From DATADD01 sp046262355 (GTDB lineage: Bacteria; Actinomycetota; CADDZG01; WHSQ01), in NCBI GenBank assembly GCA_046262355.1, contig JBHEMX010000025.1, positions 1 to 64,000 on the forward strand: DNA of 64,000 nt, given 5' to 3'. Each line of letters opens with the position of its first letter. Within the stretch, counting starts at the first letter, position 1. The position numbers and the translations under genes are program-made. The notes below the pieces were generated by a model. It worked only from the letters and a program-made list of their open reading frames with translations. It made no database searches and was not told the origin of the DNA. Shown here piece by piece: positions 9,594-17,916 of the stretch.

Positions 9594-9946
9594 CGGCACG
9601 GCATCCGCCGGAGCCGCGCGTCGGCCTCGCGCTGATCCCTCCATACGTCTCACCCCAACGGCCGGCGCGCTATCGGATGAACACCAACGAGTCGCCCTTC
9701 CCTCCGCCGGAACGGCTCGGCCACAGCGTCGTGCAGGAGCTGTCGGCGGCCTCCTTCAATCGGTACCCCGACAACGATGCCGTCGAGTTGGCGGGCGCGC
9801 TGGGAGAGCGCAACTCATGGACGCCCGACGGAGTGTGGATAGCCAACGGGTCGAACGAGGTCCTGCTGCACGTCCTGCTCGCCTTCCGGGGAGCGGGGCG
9901 CACTGCCATGACGTTCGAGCCGCTTGGATCGAGGCGGGCTCCGTAA
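9590..9946 (+). pseudogene. hisC: Histidinol-phosphate aminotransferase, N-terminal third only
   Basis: PLP-dependent aminotransferase of histidine synthesis, which normally has about 350 residues. The frame starts at an ATG overlapping the hisD stop and reads YRMNTNESPFPPPE, ASFNRYPDNDAVELAGALGE, and WIANGSNEVLLHVLLAFRGA. It continues to AMTFEP at 9905-9922 and then leaves the family abruptly, stopping at 9946. The PLP-binding lysine and the whole C-terminal two thirds are absent. In an overlapping frame the sequence from 9919 is the C-terminus of HisH. A deletion of roughly 1.9 kb (rest of hisC, hisB, most of hisH) would explain the junction. The size is inferred from usual gene lengths. 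Confidence 0.85.
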
Positions 9947-10023
9947 CCGCGGTGCAGTTCCATCCGGAGAAGAGCGCGCGCGACGGCCGGGCGTTGCTCG
10001 GCCGCTGGTTGGAGGCCGTGTGA
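9919..10023 (+). pseudogene. hisH: Imidazole glycerol phosphate synthase glutaminase subunit, C-terminal remnant
   Basis: A frame ending at the TGA 10021-10023 encodes IEAGSVTAVQFHPEKSARDG and then RALLGRWLEAV. QFHPEKS is the HisH motif carrying the catalytic His and Glu. The catalytic Cys region and about 170 residues are gone. It begins at the junction with hisC and has no start of its own. Its last bases overlap the hisA GTG, as an intact hisH-hisA pair would. Confidence 0.85.
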
Positions 10024-10760
10024 GCTTCACCGTCCTTCCCGCGGTCGACATCTCCGATGGTCGCTGCGTCCGGCTCCTCCAGGGCTGCTTCGGCACGGAG
10101 ACCGTCTACTCTGATGATCCCGTGAAGGTCGCACTGGGCCTTGCGCGCGCGGGGGCGCGCTGGCTTCACATCGTCGACCTCGACGGAGCCAAGACGGGCG
10201 TCTCCGCGAACCGAGAGCTCGTGCTCGAGGTCGTGCGGCGCGCCTCGTGTCCCGTGCAGGCGGGAGGGGGCCTCCGCACGATCGATGACGTCGAGGAGGT
10301 GCTCGCCGCCGGGGCGAACCGAGCCGTCCTCGGCACGGTTGCGCTCGAGGATCCCGGCGCGTTGCGCAAGGCGTGCGCGCGCTACGGCCCAAGGATCGCG
10401 GTGTCGCTCGATGCTCGCCGGGGAGAGCTCGCGTCGCACGGATGGACGGTCGGGACGGGAGTGCCTCTGTTCGACGCGATCCAAGCGTTCGAGGATGCCG
10501 GCGCATCGCTGTTCGTCTACACGGACGTGTCGCGCGACGGAACCATGACCGGGCCCGACGTAGACGGGCTCCTCCGGCTCGCGGCGCGCACCGATCTGCC
10601 GATACTCGCGTCCGGCGGCGTTAGCTCGCTGGATGAGATCCGCACGGTGGCGCGTCTCACCGGCGACGGGATCGCGGGACTCGTCGTCGGACGAGCGCTG
10701 TACGAGCACAAGTTCTCCGTTGGAGAGGCGAACCTGGCCGCCGACGAGGCCGCCGCGTGA
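10020..10760 (+). CDS. hisA: HisA phosphoribosyl isomerase
   Basis: (beta/alpha)8-barrel enzyme that isomerises ProFAR to PRFAR in histidine synthesis. 246 residues, intact. Motifs seen: LPAVDISDGRCVRLLQG with the catalytic Asp near residue 10, LHIVDLDGAKTG, VQAGGGLRTIDD, AVLGTVALEDP, and FVYTDVSRDGTMTGPD with the second catalytic Asp. In some actinobacteria one HisA (PriA) also serves as TrpF. No trpF is seen among the trp genes here, so a dual role is possible but unproven. GTG start overlaps the hisH remnant. A 10-bp-stem hairpin follows. Confidence 0.93.
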   Translation: MSFTVLPAVDISDGRCVRLLQGCFGTETVYSDDPVKVALGLARAGARWLHIVDLDGAKTGVSANRELVLEVVRRASCPVQAGGGLRTIDDVEEVLAAGANRAVLGTVALEDPGALRKACARYGPRIAVSLDARRGELASHGWTVGTGVPLFDAIQAFEDAGASLFVYTDVSRDGTMTGPDVDGLLRLAARTDLPILASGGVSSLDEIRTVARLTGDGIAGLVVGRALYEHKFSVGEANLAADEAAA

Positions 10761-10766
10761 AGAGTG

Positions 10767-10793
10767 GCGCGCGTCGAGGGCAACGACGCGCGC
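10767..10793 (+). terminator. Hairpin after hisA
   Basis: Perfect 10-bp stem GCGCGCGTCG / CGACGCGCGC with a 7-nt loop, starting 7 nt after the hisA stop. No T-run follows, so it may slow rather than end transcription. Confidence 0.5.
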
Positions 10794-10850
10794 GTTCCCC
10801 GCATGACTTCGATGTTGCCGCACGCAACTCGACGACAAGGGAGGGTGAGG

Positions 10851-11024
10851 ATGGAAGAGCGAGCCGACGATCTCGCCGAGGGAAGCGACCTTCCGCTGCC
10901 GGGCACGGCCGAGCCCGACGAGGCCGAGGAAGAGGGCGATCGCACCGACGGCCCCGGCAACGTGTCGGTGGACGAGCCGACGCAGCCGGCCCTCGAGCCC
11001 GAGGGCGAGCAGCTTGGGCCATGA
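10851..11024 (+). CDS. Small acidic protein of unknown function
   Basis: A 57-residue ORF starting at ATG 10851 behind a good ribosome-binding site (GGGAGGGTGAGG). It begins MEERADDLAEGSDLPLPG and is rich in Glu, Asp, Pro and Gly, so it is probably disordered. No family is recognised. It lies between hisA and a degenerate SRPBCC-hisF region, so it may be a surviving small gene or part of the decayed stretch. The RBS is the main support for translation. Confidence 0.4.
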   Translation: MEERADDLAEGSDLPLPGTAEPDEAEEEGDRTDGPGNVSVDEPTQPALEPEGEQLGP

Positions 11025-11443
11025 CCCGTGGAAGACCCTGCGGTCGCCGCTGTGGTGGCCGCGTGACCACTCCGTGTCGGCCGACCCGGGACTGACCGTC
11101 ACGTTCGAACCCCGTCGGGGCGGCCGCATCTACGAGCGAACGCCCCAAGGCGTGGAGCACGACTGGGGCGAAGTGATCGAATGGGATCCCCCACACAGGC
11201 TCAGCTATATGTGGCACATAGCGAGCGACCGCGGCGGCGCCACGGAGGTGGAGATCACGTTCACGGGCACCGGTGACGCCACCACGGTGACCATCGTGCA
11301 CCGCGGGTGGGAGCGACTCGGAGCGGCAGGCACCGAGCTGCGGAAGAGGAACCGGCAGGGATGGGCCGGTCCCATCGCCCCTTACGAACGAGCATGCCTC
11401 GGCGCGTCCCTCCGGCGCACGGTCACTGACGGGCCGGCGCCTC
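11014..11443 (+). pseudogene. AHSA1/SRPBCC-domain protein, probably degenerate
   Basis: The frame encodes WWPRDHSVSADPGLTVTFEP, RIYERTPQGVEHDWGEVIEW, DPPHRLSYMWHIASD, TEVEITFTGTGD, TIVHRGWERLGAAGTE and RKRNRQGWAG. This is the characteristic core and end of START-like AHSA1/CalC proteins. The usual first about 20-25 residues before WWP are not recognisable. Only a TTG at 11014 could start it, and the frame lacks its own stop, running on into the hisF remnant. I read it as a damaged gene. The alternative is a functional protein with a divergent N-terminus and a nearby sequence error. Confidence 0.55.
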
Positions 11444-11860
11444 GTGCTGGCCAAGCGGATCATCCCCTGTCTCGATGTCGATGGGGCCGCGTCGTCAAAG
11501 GCGTGCGCTTCGCGGGACTGCGAGATGCCGGCCATCCCGCAGAGCTCGCGGCTCGCTATGACCTCGAGGGGGCCGACGAGGTCGTGTTCCTCGACATCAC
11601 CGCTTGCGGCGCCGGAGAGATCCTTCTGACCTCCATTGATGCGGATGGAACGGCCGCCGGTTACGACCTCGAGCTCACGCGCGCCGTGTGCAACGCCGTC
11701 CCGTTCCGTCATCGCCTCGGGCGGCGCCGGGACGCCCGAGCACCTGGCCGATGCGGTCGATCCCGCGCGCGGGGCCGCCGAGGCCGCCCTTGCCGCATCC
11801 GTGTTCCACTTCGGCTCGTTCACGGTCGGCGATGCAAAGCTGGCGCGGGCTGCCCGTTAG
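11444..11860 (+). pseudogene. hisF: Imidazole glycerol phosphate synthase cyclase subunit, broken
   Basis: The cyclase half of IGP synthase, normally about 255 residues. GTG 11444 opens LAKRIIPCLDVDG. A base is missing near 11479, so VVKGVRFAGLRDAG and YDLEGADEVVFLDITA continue in another frame. That is followed directly by GAGEILLTSIDADGTAAGYD, skipping about 130 residues of the barrel. A further shift near 11700 leads to IASGGAGTPEHLADAV and ASVFHFGSFTVGDAKLARAA. There are thus two frameshifts and one internal deletion of roughly 390 bp. The stop codon forms part of the promoter-like TAGGAT of the next gene. Confidence 0.88.
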
Positions 11861-11872
11861 GATTCCGCTTCC

Positions 11873-13015
11873 ATGACTACGCTTCTCCTGTGGGACGACG
11901 CGCTTCGCAGTCGCGAGATGCGTCATGAGATCGGCGAGGCGATAGGTGACCCGATCGCGTTCATCGAACGCGACGGCAGACGGATCGTGGTCGGCTCGGT
12001 CCTGGAGGAAGCCATCCTGACGGCGCGCGAGGACGTCGTGGACGAGTTCTGGAGCAACGTCGATCTTGGAGCGGACCAGCTCATCGACGACAGGTCCTTC
12101 CCCGAGCACCTGATCGGTCCCGAGATCGCTCGGCGCGCGCTCGAGCGGACCGGCGCGCCATCCGTGAAGGTACCGCTCTCCTTCCCGGTCGGAGCCGCCG
12201 ATCATCTCCGCTCGAACGGCATCGAGGTGGTCGTGGACCAGGACACCTGGTCGCGCAGACGCAGGCACAAGACTCCGGGGGAGCTGGAGGGGATCGAACG
12301 AGCACAGCGGGCGGCAGAGACCGCGATGTTGACCGCCGGACGCATGCTGCGCGACGCGGAGCCCACCGCCGACGGGCGCCTTCGCTTCGAGGGAGAGATC
12401 CTCTCGGCGGAGTTGATGCGCGAGGCGATGTCGGGCGAGTTGCTGGCGCAGGGCGCCGAGGGCGAGGACATCCTCATCCACTCGGGCGATGCGTGCCTCA
12501 GGGGACACGACCCGGGGCGCGGGCCGATCCTTCCGAACGAGTCTTGCATCGTCGACTGCTTCCCGCGCGATCGCCGCAGCGGTGCGTACACGGACATGAC
12601 GCGTACGTTCGTGCCGGGCGCCGCCTCCGACGACATCCGCAAGCTGCACGCGGCCTGCCTCGAGGCGCTGGACATCGCGTTCGAGTGCACCAAGCCCGGC
12701 CACAGCGATGCGTTCGAGCGCGTGGCGCATCGCTTCGCCGAGCAGGGGTGGCCGACACAGCTCACGCAGCGCGGCGGCGGCGCGCTGCGTGAGGGCTTCT
12801 TTCATTCCCTCGGCCACGGCGTCGGCCTTGATGTCCACGAGCCCCCCCTGATGGGACGGCGCGCCGATGCCTTGATCGTCGGAGATGTGATCGCGATCGA
12901 GCCCGGCGTGTACTTCAAGGGGATCGGCGGCGTGCGCCTCGAAGACACGGTGCTCGTGACCGAACAGGGCCCCCGGCACTTCAGCGATCCCTATCCCTAC
13001 GATCTCGAGCCGTGA
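11873..13015 (+). CDS. M24-family metallopeptidase (Xaa-Pro aminopeptidase-like)
   Basis: A cytoplasmic dinuclear-metal peptidase-fold protein of 380 residues. The N-terminal creatinase-like domain covers about residues 1-150 and the pita-bread catalytic domain follows. Metal ligands can be traced in IVDCFPRDRRSGAYTDMTRT (two Asp), HSLGHGVGLDVHEPP (His), AIEPGVYF (Glu) and GGVRLEDTVLV (Glu). This suggests cleavage of X-Pro dipeptides or N-terminal X-Pro bonds, though M24 members vary. ATG 11873 has TAGGAT 9 nt upstream. It stands between hisF and hisI, and its stop overlaps the hisI start (GTGA). Confidence 0.88.
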   Translation: MTTLLLWDDALRSREMRHEIGEAIGDPIAFIERDGRRIVVGSVLEEAILTAREDVVDEFWSNVDLGADQLIDDRSFPEHLIGPEIARRALERTGAPSVKVPLSFPVGAADHLRSNGIEVVVDQDTWSRRRRHKTPGELEGIERAQRAAETAMLTAGRMLRDAEPTADGRLRFEGEILSAELMREAMSGELLAQGAEGEDILIHSGDACLRGHDPGRGPILPNESCIVDCFPRDRRSGAYTDMTRTFVPGAASDDIRKLHAACLEALDIAFECTKPGHSDAFERVAHRFAEQGWPTQLTQRGGGALREGFFHSLGHGVGLDVHEPPLMGRRADALIVGDVIAIEPGVYFKGIGGVRLEDTVLVTEQGPRHFSDPYPYDLEP

Positions 13016-13374
13016 CGGCGACCTCCGTCGCGCTCGAGGGTCTTCGCTTCGACGAGCGGGGCCTCGCCCCCGCCGTCGTGCAGGACGTGGACACCAAGGA
13101 AGTGCCGATGCTCGCCTACGTCGATGCCGAGGCGATCCGTCGAACCATCTCCACGGGCACGGCGTGGTTCCGGAGCCGCAGTCGCGACGAGTACTGGAAC
13201 AAGGGCGCAACCTCGGGCAACGTCCAGGACGTCGTCGATGTTCGCTACGACTGTGGCGGCGACGCAGTCCTCGTGCTCGTGAAGCCGCGCAGGCCTTCGT
13301 GCCACACCGGCGAGTACACGTGTTTCGACCGCGCGGTTGCGTCCGACGCGTCGGACGCGTCCCAAGACGCTTGA
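13012..13374 (+). CDS. hisI: Phosphoribosyl-AMP cyclohydrolase
   Basis: Opens the purine ring of phosphoribosyl-AMP in histidine synthesis. 120 residues without a fused HisE domain. Motifs VPMLAYVDAEAIRRT, WFRSRSRDEYWNKGATSGN, YDCGGDAVLVLV and CHTGEYTCF hold the expected zinc- and magnesium-binding positions. The usual W-H-K-G is W-N-K-G here. GTG start overlaps the peptidase stop, and its own stop overlaps the trpE TTG, so it links the his and trp segments into one transcription unit. Confidence 0.93.
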   Translation: MTATSVALEGLRFDERGLAPAVVQDVDTKEVPMLAYVDAEAIRRTISTGTAWFRSRSRDEYWNKGATSGNVQDVVDVRYDCGGDAVLVLVKPRRPSCHTGEYTCFDRAVASDASDASQDA

Positions 13375-14873
13375 GTCTTTACCGGCCGGACCCCTCGGCG
13401 TTCAAGGACCTCGCGCGGCGGCATGCGATCGTGCCGGTGTGGCGTGAGGTGCTCACGGACCTGCAGACGCCGGTAGCGGCGTTCCTCCGATTACGGGAGG
13501 GTCTGCGCGACGCGTTCTTGCTCGAGAGCGTCGAGCACGGGGAGCGGTGGGCGCGCTACTCGTTCATCGGCGGCGACGGGTTCGCAGTGGTCAAGGCGCG
13601 CGCGGGCCGCGTCGAGGTCGAGGGAGCAACGCCGGTGCGGCCCGAGGAGGACGAGCCCCCGCTGCGGTTCGTCAAGCGCCTGCTCGACGCCTGTCGCGCC
13701 CCGGCACTGGAGGGGCTGCCGCCGCTGCATGGAGGAGCCGTCGGCTATCTCGGCTACGACTGTGTCCGAGAGCTCGAGCGCCTGCCGCAGCCGCCGCCCG
13801 ATGATCTCGGATTGCCCGACCTCGCCCTCATCCTGACGCGCGCCTTCGTCGTCTTCGACCACTTCGCGCAGCGCGCCTTCGTCATCACCAACGTTCCAAC
13901 CTTCGCCGGCGAGAAAGATGCATACGGGCGCGCGATCGAGCGTTGTGACGCGATCGTCGAGAGGCTCGGCGCGTCCCTCGCGGTTCCCGCGCTCGATGTC
14001 GATCTCCCCGCGCCTGTGGAGTTTTCCTCGGTCGTCTCCGACGACGAGTTCGGAACGTGGGTGCAGCACGCGAAGGATCACATACATGCGGGCGACATCT
14101 TCCAGGTCGTGCCGTCCCGGCGCTTCGAGACGCGTCTGGACGGCTCGGCGCTCGACGCGTACAGGGTCCTGAGGACGACGAACCCGTCTCCCTACATGTA
14201 TTTCCTGCACTTCGGCGCGACGGCTCAAGATCCCGACGTGGACATCGCCGGGTCGTCGCCCGAGCCGATGGTGCGCGTCACCGGCGACGTCGTGGTCACC
14301 CGTCCGATCGCGGGCACGAGGCGGCGGGGGCCGAGCGAGGCGACCGACCGGGCGCTGGAGGACGACCTGCTGGCCGACGCGAAGGAACGCGCGGAGCACG
14401 TGATGCTCGTCGATCTGGCTCGAAACGACGTCGGGCGGGTCGCCCGCTATGGAACCGTGACCGTGGATGAGCTCATGAAGGTCGAGCGCTACTCCCACGT
14501 GATGCACATCGTCTCGAGCGTAGGCGGGAGGCTCGCCCCCGGTCACGATGCGTTCGATGCGCTCACCGCGTGCTTCCCGGCCGGCACCGTGTCCGGCGCG
14601 CCGAAGGTGAGAGCGATGGAGATCATCGACTCGCTCGAGGTCACGCGCCGGGGCCCCTATGCGGGCGTCGTCGGCCATTTCGATTTCTCGGGCAACCTCG
14701 ATACGTGCATCACGATCAGGACGATCGTCGCCACGGGTGGACGAGCGTACGTTCAGGCGGGCGCAGGGGTCGTCGCCGACTCGGTGCCCGATCTCGAGGT
14801 CGACGAGACCCGCCGCAAGGCGGAGGCGCTGCTGGGCGCGGCGTGCGCCGTCTCGGTCGATCAGCCCTCGTAG
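13371..14873 (+). CDS. trpE: Anthranilate synthase component I
   Basis: Forms anthranilate from chorismate, the first committed step of tryptophan synthesis. 500 residues from a TTG start overlapping the hisI stop. N-terminal domain FLLESVEHGERWARYSFIG contains a feedback-inhibition region. The chorismate-binding domain shows IFQVVPSRRFE, SPSPEPMVRV-type DIAGSSPEPMVRV, PIAGTRRRG, ERAEHVMLVDLARNDVGRV and FPAGTVSGAPKVRAMEIID. No trpG is adjacent, so the glutaminase must be encoded elsewhere. It ends convergently with the PRC-barrel gene, overlapping it by 13 bp. Confidence 0.95.
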   Translation: MSLYRPDPSAFKDLARRHAIVPVWREVLTDLQTPVAAFLRLREGLRDAFLLESVEHGERWARYSFIGGDGFAVVKARAGRVEVEGATPVRPEEDEPPLRFVKRLLDACRAPALEGLPPLHGGAVGYLGYDCVRELERLPQPPPDDLGLPDLALILTRAFVVFDHFAQRAFVITNVPTFAGEKDAYGRAIERCDAIVERLGASLAVPALDVDLPAPVEFSSVVSDDEFGTWVQHAKDHIHAGDIFQVVPSRRFETRLDGSALDAYRVLRTTNPSPYMYFLHFGATAQDPDVDIAGSSPEPMVRVTGDVVVTRPIAGTRRRGPSEATDRALEDDLLADAKERAEHVMLVDLARNDVGRVARYGTVTVDELMKVERYSHVMHIVSSVGGRLAPGHDAFDALTACFPAGTVSGAPKVRAMEIIDSLEVTRRGPYAGVVGHFDFSGNLDTCITIRTIVATGGRAYVQAGAGVVADSVPDLEVDETRRKAEALLGAACAVSVDQPS

Positions 14874-15127
14874 GGGCCGAGCGCCTCCACCTCATCCGGA
14901 CCGATCTTGAGCCGGACCGACCCAGACGTGATCTGCCCGACGATGTCGGCGGGGGCGAAGCGCTCGTGCTCGAGGAGGCCGGAGCGGAACGCTATGCCCG
15001 AGAAGATGTCCTTCTGCTCGTCGGCAACGACGCGCGACAGCCGTCCGACCTCGGCGCCGTCCGCCGCGACGACGGGATGACCTTTGTCGAGGGCGATCCA
15101 CGCGATCGGGGTCTCTTCCTCTGTCAC
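14861..15127 (-). CDS. PRC-barrel-like small protein
   Basis: An 88-residue protein starting at GTG 15127. The sequence IALDKGHPVVAADGAEVGRL and IFSGIAFRSGLLEHERFAPA has the pattern of PRC-barrel/DUF2171 proteins, in which a beta-barrel follows 'V...DG.kiGkv'. Such domains occur in photosynthetic reaction centres, RimM and many stress-linked small proteins. The function here is unknown. It lies opposite the trp operon, and its start is only 20 bp from the divergent M28-like gene. Confidence 0.75.
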   Translation of the reverse strand: MTEEETPIAWIALDKGHPVVAADGAEVGRLSRVVADEQKDIFSGIAFRSGLLEHERFAPADIVGQITSGSVRLKIGPDEVEALGPYEG

Positions 15128-15147
15128 GGGCCAGATACTACGGGCAA

Positions 15148-15954
15148 GTGAGCCGGGTCGGCAGGACCGCGTTGTTGCTCGTGCTCGTCTTCGGCGCGTG
15201 CACGTCGGCGCCCCCGACGGCGTCCGAGTTGCGCGCCGAAGGACCGCCTCGGGTGCAGCGCCACCTCGTGCTGCGCCACGCCGAGCAGTTCGACGAGGAT
15301 CTCGAACGCCGTCCGGCCGGCTCACAGCAGGAGGAGGCGGCCGCCGCTTACATCCTTGGTCACCTCCAGCGGGCGGGATACGTGGCGCGCCTCGAGGCGG
15401 TGCCGGTCGCCGACACCGTGAACTCGACCGACGTGATCGCGGTCCCCCCGAGCGGAACGGCCCCGACCAGGGTCGTGGCCGTTCCCTACGACACCACGCG
15501 CGAGGCGAGCGACGATGGAACCGCCATCGGTCTCTTCCTCGAGCTCGGGCGCGCCCTCAAGGCCGTGGCTCCTCGGCACGACGTCGAGTTCGTCGCCCTC
15601 GGCGCAGAGCGCACCCCCCTGCAACAGGGTCACCTGGGGGCGCGCCGCCTGGCGAAGCTGCTTCTCGACGAAGGCGCGGATCCCCAGGTGATCACGATCG
15701 AGAGCGTGGGCGGTCCCTCGAGGGGAAGCTTCGGGGCGTTCGGAGACGATGTCGCCGGCGTGGTCGAAGTTGCCCGCCACCTCCACATCCCCATCCTCGC
15801 GTCGCCTGCGCCTGGTCCCGGAGCGGGGCGCGATCTCACGGGGCGCGCCGAAGTTTTCGTTGGGGCCGGGTTCGATCATGTCGCCGTCACGGGCGGGATC
15901 GAACAGGTCGGCCGCGTGCTCCTGAGATACCTGTCATCGATGAGGGAGCGTTAG
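15148..15954 (+). CDS. M28-like lipoprotein with degenerate metal site
   Basis: A 268-residue protein with an N-terminal lipoprotein signal (LLLVLVFGAC; Cys near residue 17) and the fold pattern of M28 zinc aminopeptidases: AAAYILGHLQRAGY, VAVPYDTTREASDDGTAIG, FLELGRALK and FVALGAER...HLGARRLAK. The canonical His in 'AHYD' is replaced by Pro (VPYD) and the usual Glu-Glu before the GxxGS motif is changed. Binding of two zinc ions is therefore doubtful, and it may be an inactive homologue. It is inserted between trpE and trpC. GTG start. A GATACT hexamer lies 8 nt upstream. Confidence 0.7.
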   Translation: MSRVGRTALLLVLVFGACTSAPPTASELRAEGPPRVQRHLVLRHAEQFDEDLERRPAGSQQEEAAAAYILGHLQRAGYVARLEAVPVADTVNSTDVIAVPPSGTAPTRVVAVPYDTTREASDDGTAIGLFLELGRALKAVAPRHDVEFVALGAERTPLQQGHLGARRLAKLLLDEGADPQVITIESVGGPSRGSFGAFGDDVAGVVEVARHLHIPILASPAPGPGAGRDLTGRAEVFVGAGFDHVAVTGGIEQVGRVLLRYLSSMRER

Positions 15955-15964
15955 GTTCGCACCC

Positions 15965-16741
15965 ATGTCGTATCTGGTGGAGATGCTGAGCTCGACGAGA
16001 GCGCGGGTTGCCGAGGCCAAGGAGAGGCGCACGACCGTTGTGCTCGAGCAGCGGATCGCCGCGCAAGAGGCCCCGCGCGATCTCGCGCGCGCGTTGCGGG
16101 GCGACGGGATCTCCGTGATCGCCGAGATCAAGAGGGTGTCGCCCGCGCGCGGGCCGCTGAACCGGGACCTCGATGCGGCCGCACTCGCCCGCCACTATGC
16201 GCGCGGCGGGGCCGCAGCGATCTCTGTGTTGACCGAGCCGGAGTACTTCGACGGATCCCTCGAAGATCTCGAGGCGGCGCGTCCGGCGGGGCTTCCCGTC
16301 TTGCGCAAGGACTTCATGATCGATGAATGGCAGCTTCTCGAGTCGCGCGCGAGCGGCGCCGATGCGGTCCTTCTGATCGTGCGCGCGCTGGAGGAAGAAG
16401 CGTTGGCGAGGTTGTTCGCAGGAACGCGCGCGCTCGGCATGGAGGCACTCGTGGAGGTGCACGACGATGCCGAGGTGGAGCGCGCCGTCGCGACGGGAGC
16501 CGCGATCATCGGCGTCAACCACCGCAACCTCGAGACGTTCGAGGTCGACGACGACCGCACTGCGAAGCTCGCAGGGCTGATCCCGTCGGGCCACACACTC
16601 GTGGGTCTCTCGGGCGTGTCGTCGCGCGCCGAGGTGCAACGGCTCGAGGCGGCGGGCGCGTCGGCCGTGCTGGTCGGCGAGAGTCTCGTGACCGCCGCCG
16701 ATCCCGTCGCCAAGCTGCGTGAGCTGCGAGGCAGCGCGTGA
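15965..16741 (+). CDS. trpC: Indole-3-glycerol-phosphate synthase
   Basis: Closes the indole ring in tryptophan synthesis. 258 residues, complete TIM barrel. Key segments are VIAEIKRVSPARGPL (catalytic Lys and the SPS-like loop, here SPA), ISVLTEPEYFDGS, PVLRKDFMIDEWQ (catalytic Lys), ALVEVHDDAEVERA, IIGVNHRNLETFEVD and LVGLSGVSSRAEV. ATG 15965 is preceded by TAGGTT 7 nt upstream, indicating an additional promoter inside the trp cluster. It overlaps trpB by 4 bp. Confidence 0.95.
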   Translation: MSYLVEMLSSTRARVAEAKERRTTVVLEQRIAAQEAPRDLARALRGDGISVIAEIKRVSPARGPLNRDLDAAALARHYARGGAAAISVLTEPEYFDGSLEDLEAARPAGLPVLRKDFMIDEWQLLESRASGADAVLLIVRALEEEALARLFAGTRALGMEALVEVHDDAEVERAVATGAAIIGVNHRNLETFEVDDDRTAKLAGLIPSGHTLVGLSGVSSRAEVQRLEAAGASAVLVGESLVTAADPVAKLRELRGSA

Positions 16742-17916
16742 CCGAGCCCGGCGTCGACGAGCACGGCCGCTTCGGCGGATTCGGCGGCCGCTACGTCCCC
16801 GAGGCGCTCATGGCCGCGCTCGACGAGCTCGAGCGATCGTGGGAGGCGGCGGGCGCGGACGTCTCGTTCGGCGACGAGCTCAACCGGCTTCTGCGCGAGA
16901 TCGTTGGAAGGCCGACGCCGCTCTACGACGCTCGGCGGCTGTCCGAGCATGTAGGGGCGCGCGTGCTGCTCAAGCGCGAGGACCTGGCTCACACCGGCGC
17001 ACACAAGATCAACAACACGGTCGGCCAGGTGCTGCTGGCCGCGCGCATGGGAAAGACGCGCATCATCGCCGAGACGGGCGCCGGCCAGCACGGTGTTGCG
17101 ACCGCCACGGCCGCGGCCTACTTCGGGTTGCCTTGCCTCGTCTACATGGGCGCGGTCGATGTCAAGCGCCAGAGCTTGAACGTCGCGCGCATGGAGATGC
17201 TCGGCGCGGAGGTCGTGCCTGTGGAGGTCGGGTCCGCGACGCTCAAGGATGCGATCAACGAAGCCCTGCGCGATTGGGTGACGAACGTGGAGACGACGCA
17301 CTACGTCATAGGATCGGTCGTGGGACCGCATCCCTATCCCGAGATCGTTGCGTCGCTGCAGACGATCATCGGCGTCGAGGCGCGCGGGCAGGTGCTCGAG
17401 GTGACCGGAGAGCTTCCGAACGAGGTCGTGGCGTGCGTCGGAGGCGGCTCGAACGCGATAGGTCTGTTCCGCGGCTTCTATCGCGACCAGGACGTCCGCC
17501 TCGTCGGTGTCGAGGCTGCGGGAGAAGGCCTCGACGCGCGCCACGGCGCCTCGATCACCAAGGGTGAACCCGGCGTGTTGCACGGCGCGCTCAGCTTGGT
17601 GTTACAGGACGACGAGGGTCTCATCACGCACGCGCACTCGATCTCGGCCGGACTCGATTACCCGGGCGTGGGTCCGGAGCACGCATGGCTCGCAGCATCG
17701 GGACGTGCCCGTTACGAAAGCGCCACCGACGATGAGGCGCTCGACGCGTTCTCGGTGTTGGCGCGCACGGAGGGCATCCTTGCGGCGCTGGAGCCGTCCC
17801 ATGCGCTCGCGTACGTCCTGCGCTCTCGATGGGACGCGGACGCGACGGTTCTCGTCGGGCTCTCCGGTCGCGGCGACAAGGACGTCGCAACGATCGCCGA
17901 CGCCCGCGCGCTGTGA
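16738..17916 (+). CDS. trpB: Tryptophan synthase beta chain
   Basis: PLP enzyme that condenses indole with serine, in complex with TrpA. 392 residues, typical. The PLP lysine lies in REDLAHTGAHKINN near residue 90. GRFGGFGGRYVPEALM opens the protein, and GETGAGQHG-type IAETGAGQHGVATATAAA, CVGGGSNAIG (phosphate loop) and SISAGLDYPGVGPEH follow. GTG start overlaps trpC, and the stop overlaps the trpA start, so coupled translation is likely. Confidence 0.97.
   Translation: MTEPGVDEHGRFGGFGGRYVPEALMAALDELERSWEAAGADVSFGDELNRLLREIVGRPTPLYDARRLSEHVGARVLLKREDLAHTGAHKINNTVGQVLLAARMGKTRIIAETGAGQHGVATATAAAYFGLPCLVYMGAVDVKRQSLNVARMEMLGAEVVPVEVGSATLKDAINEALRDWVTNVETTHYVIGSVVGPHPYPEIVASLQTIIGVEARGQVLEVTGELPNEVVACVGGGSNAIGLFRGFYRDQDVRLVGVEAAGEGLDARHGASITKGEPGVLHGALSLVLQDDEGLITHAHSISAGLDYPGVGPEHAWLAASGRARYESATDDEALDAFSVLARTEGILAALEPSHALAYVLRSRWDADATVLVGLSGRGDKDVATIADARAL

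Noticed and set aside
11014..11928. A single 304-residue SRPBCC-HisF fusion protein
   Set aside because: The joined parts are truncated, and the frame continues past a HisF frameshift into unrelated sequence overlapping the next gene; decay explains it better.
13371..13500. trp attenuator or leader peptide before trpE
   Set aside because: trpE overlaps hisI by 4 bp, so there is no leader region; regulation by classical attenuation is not possible here.
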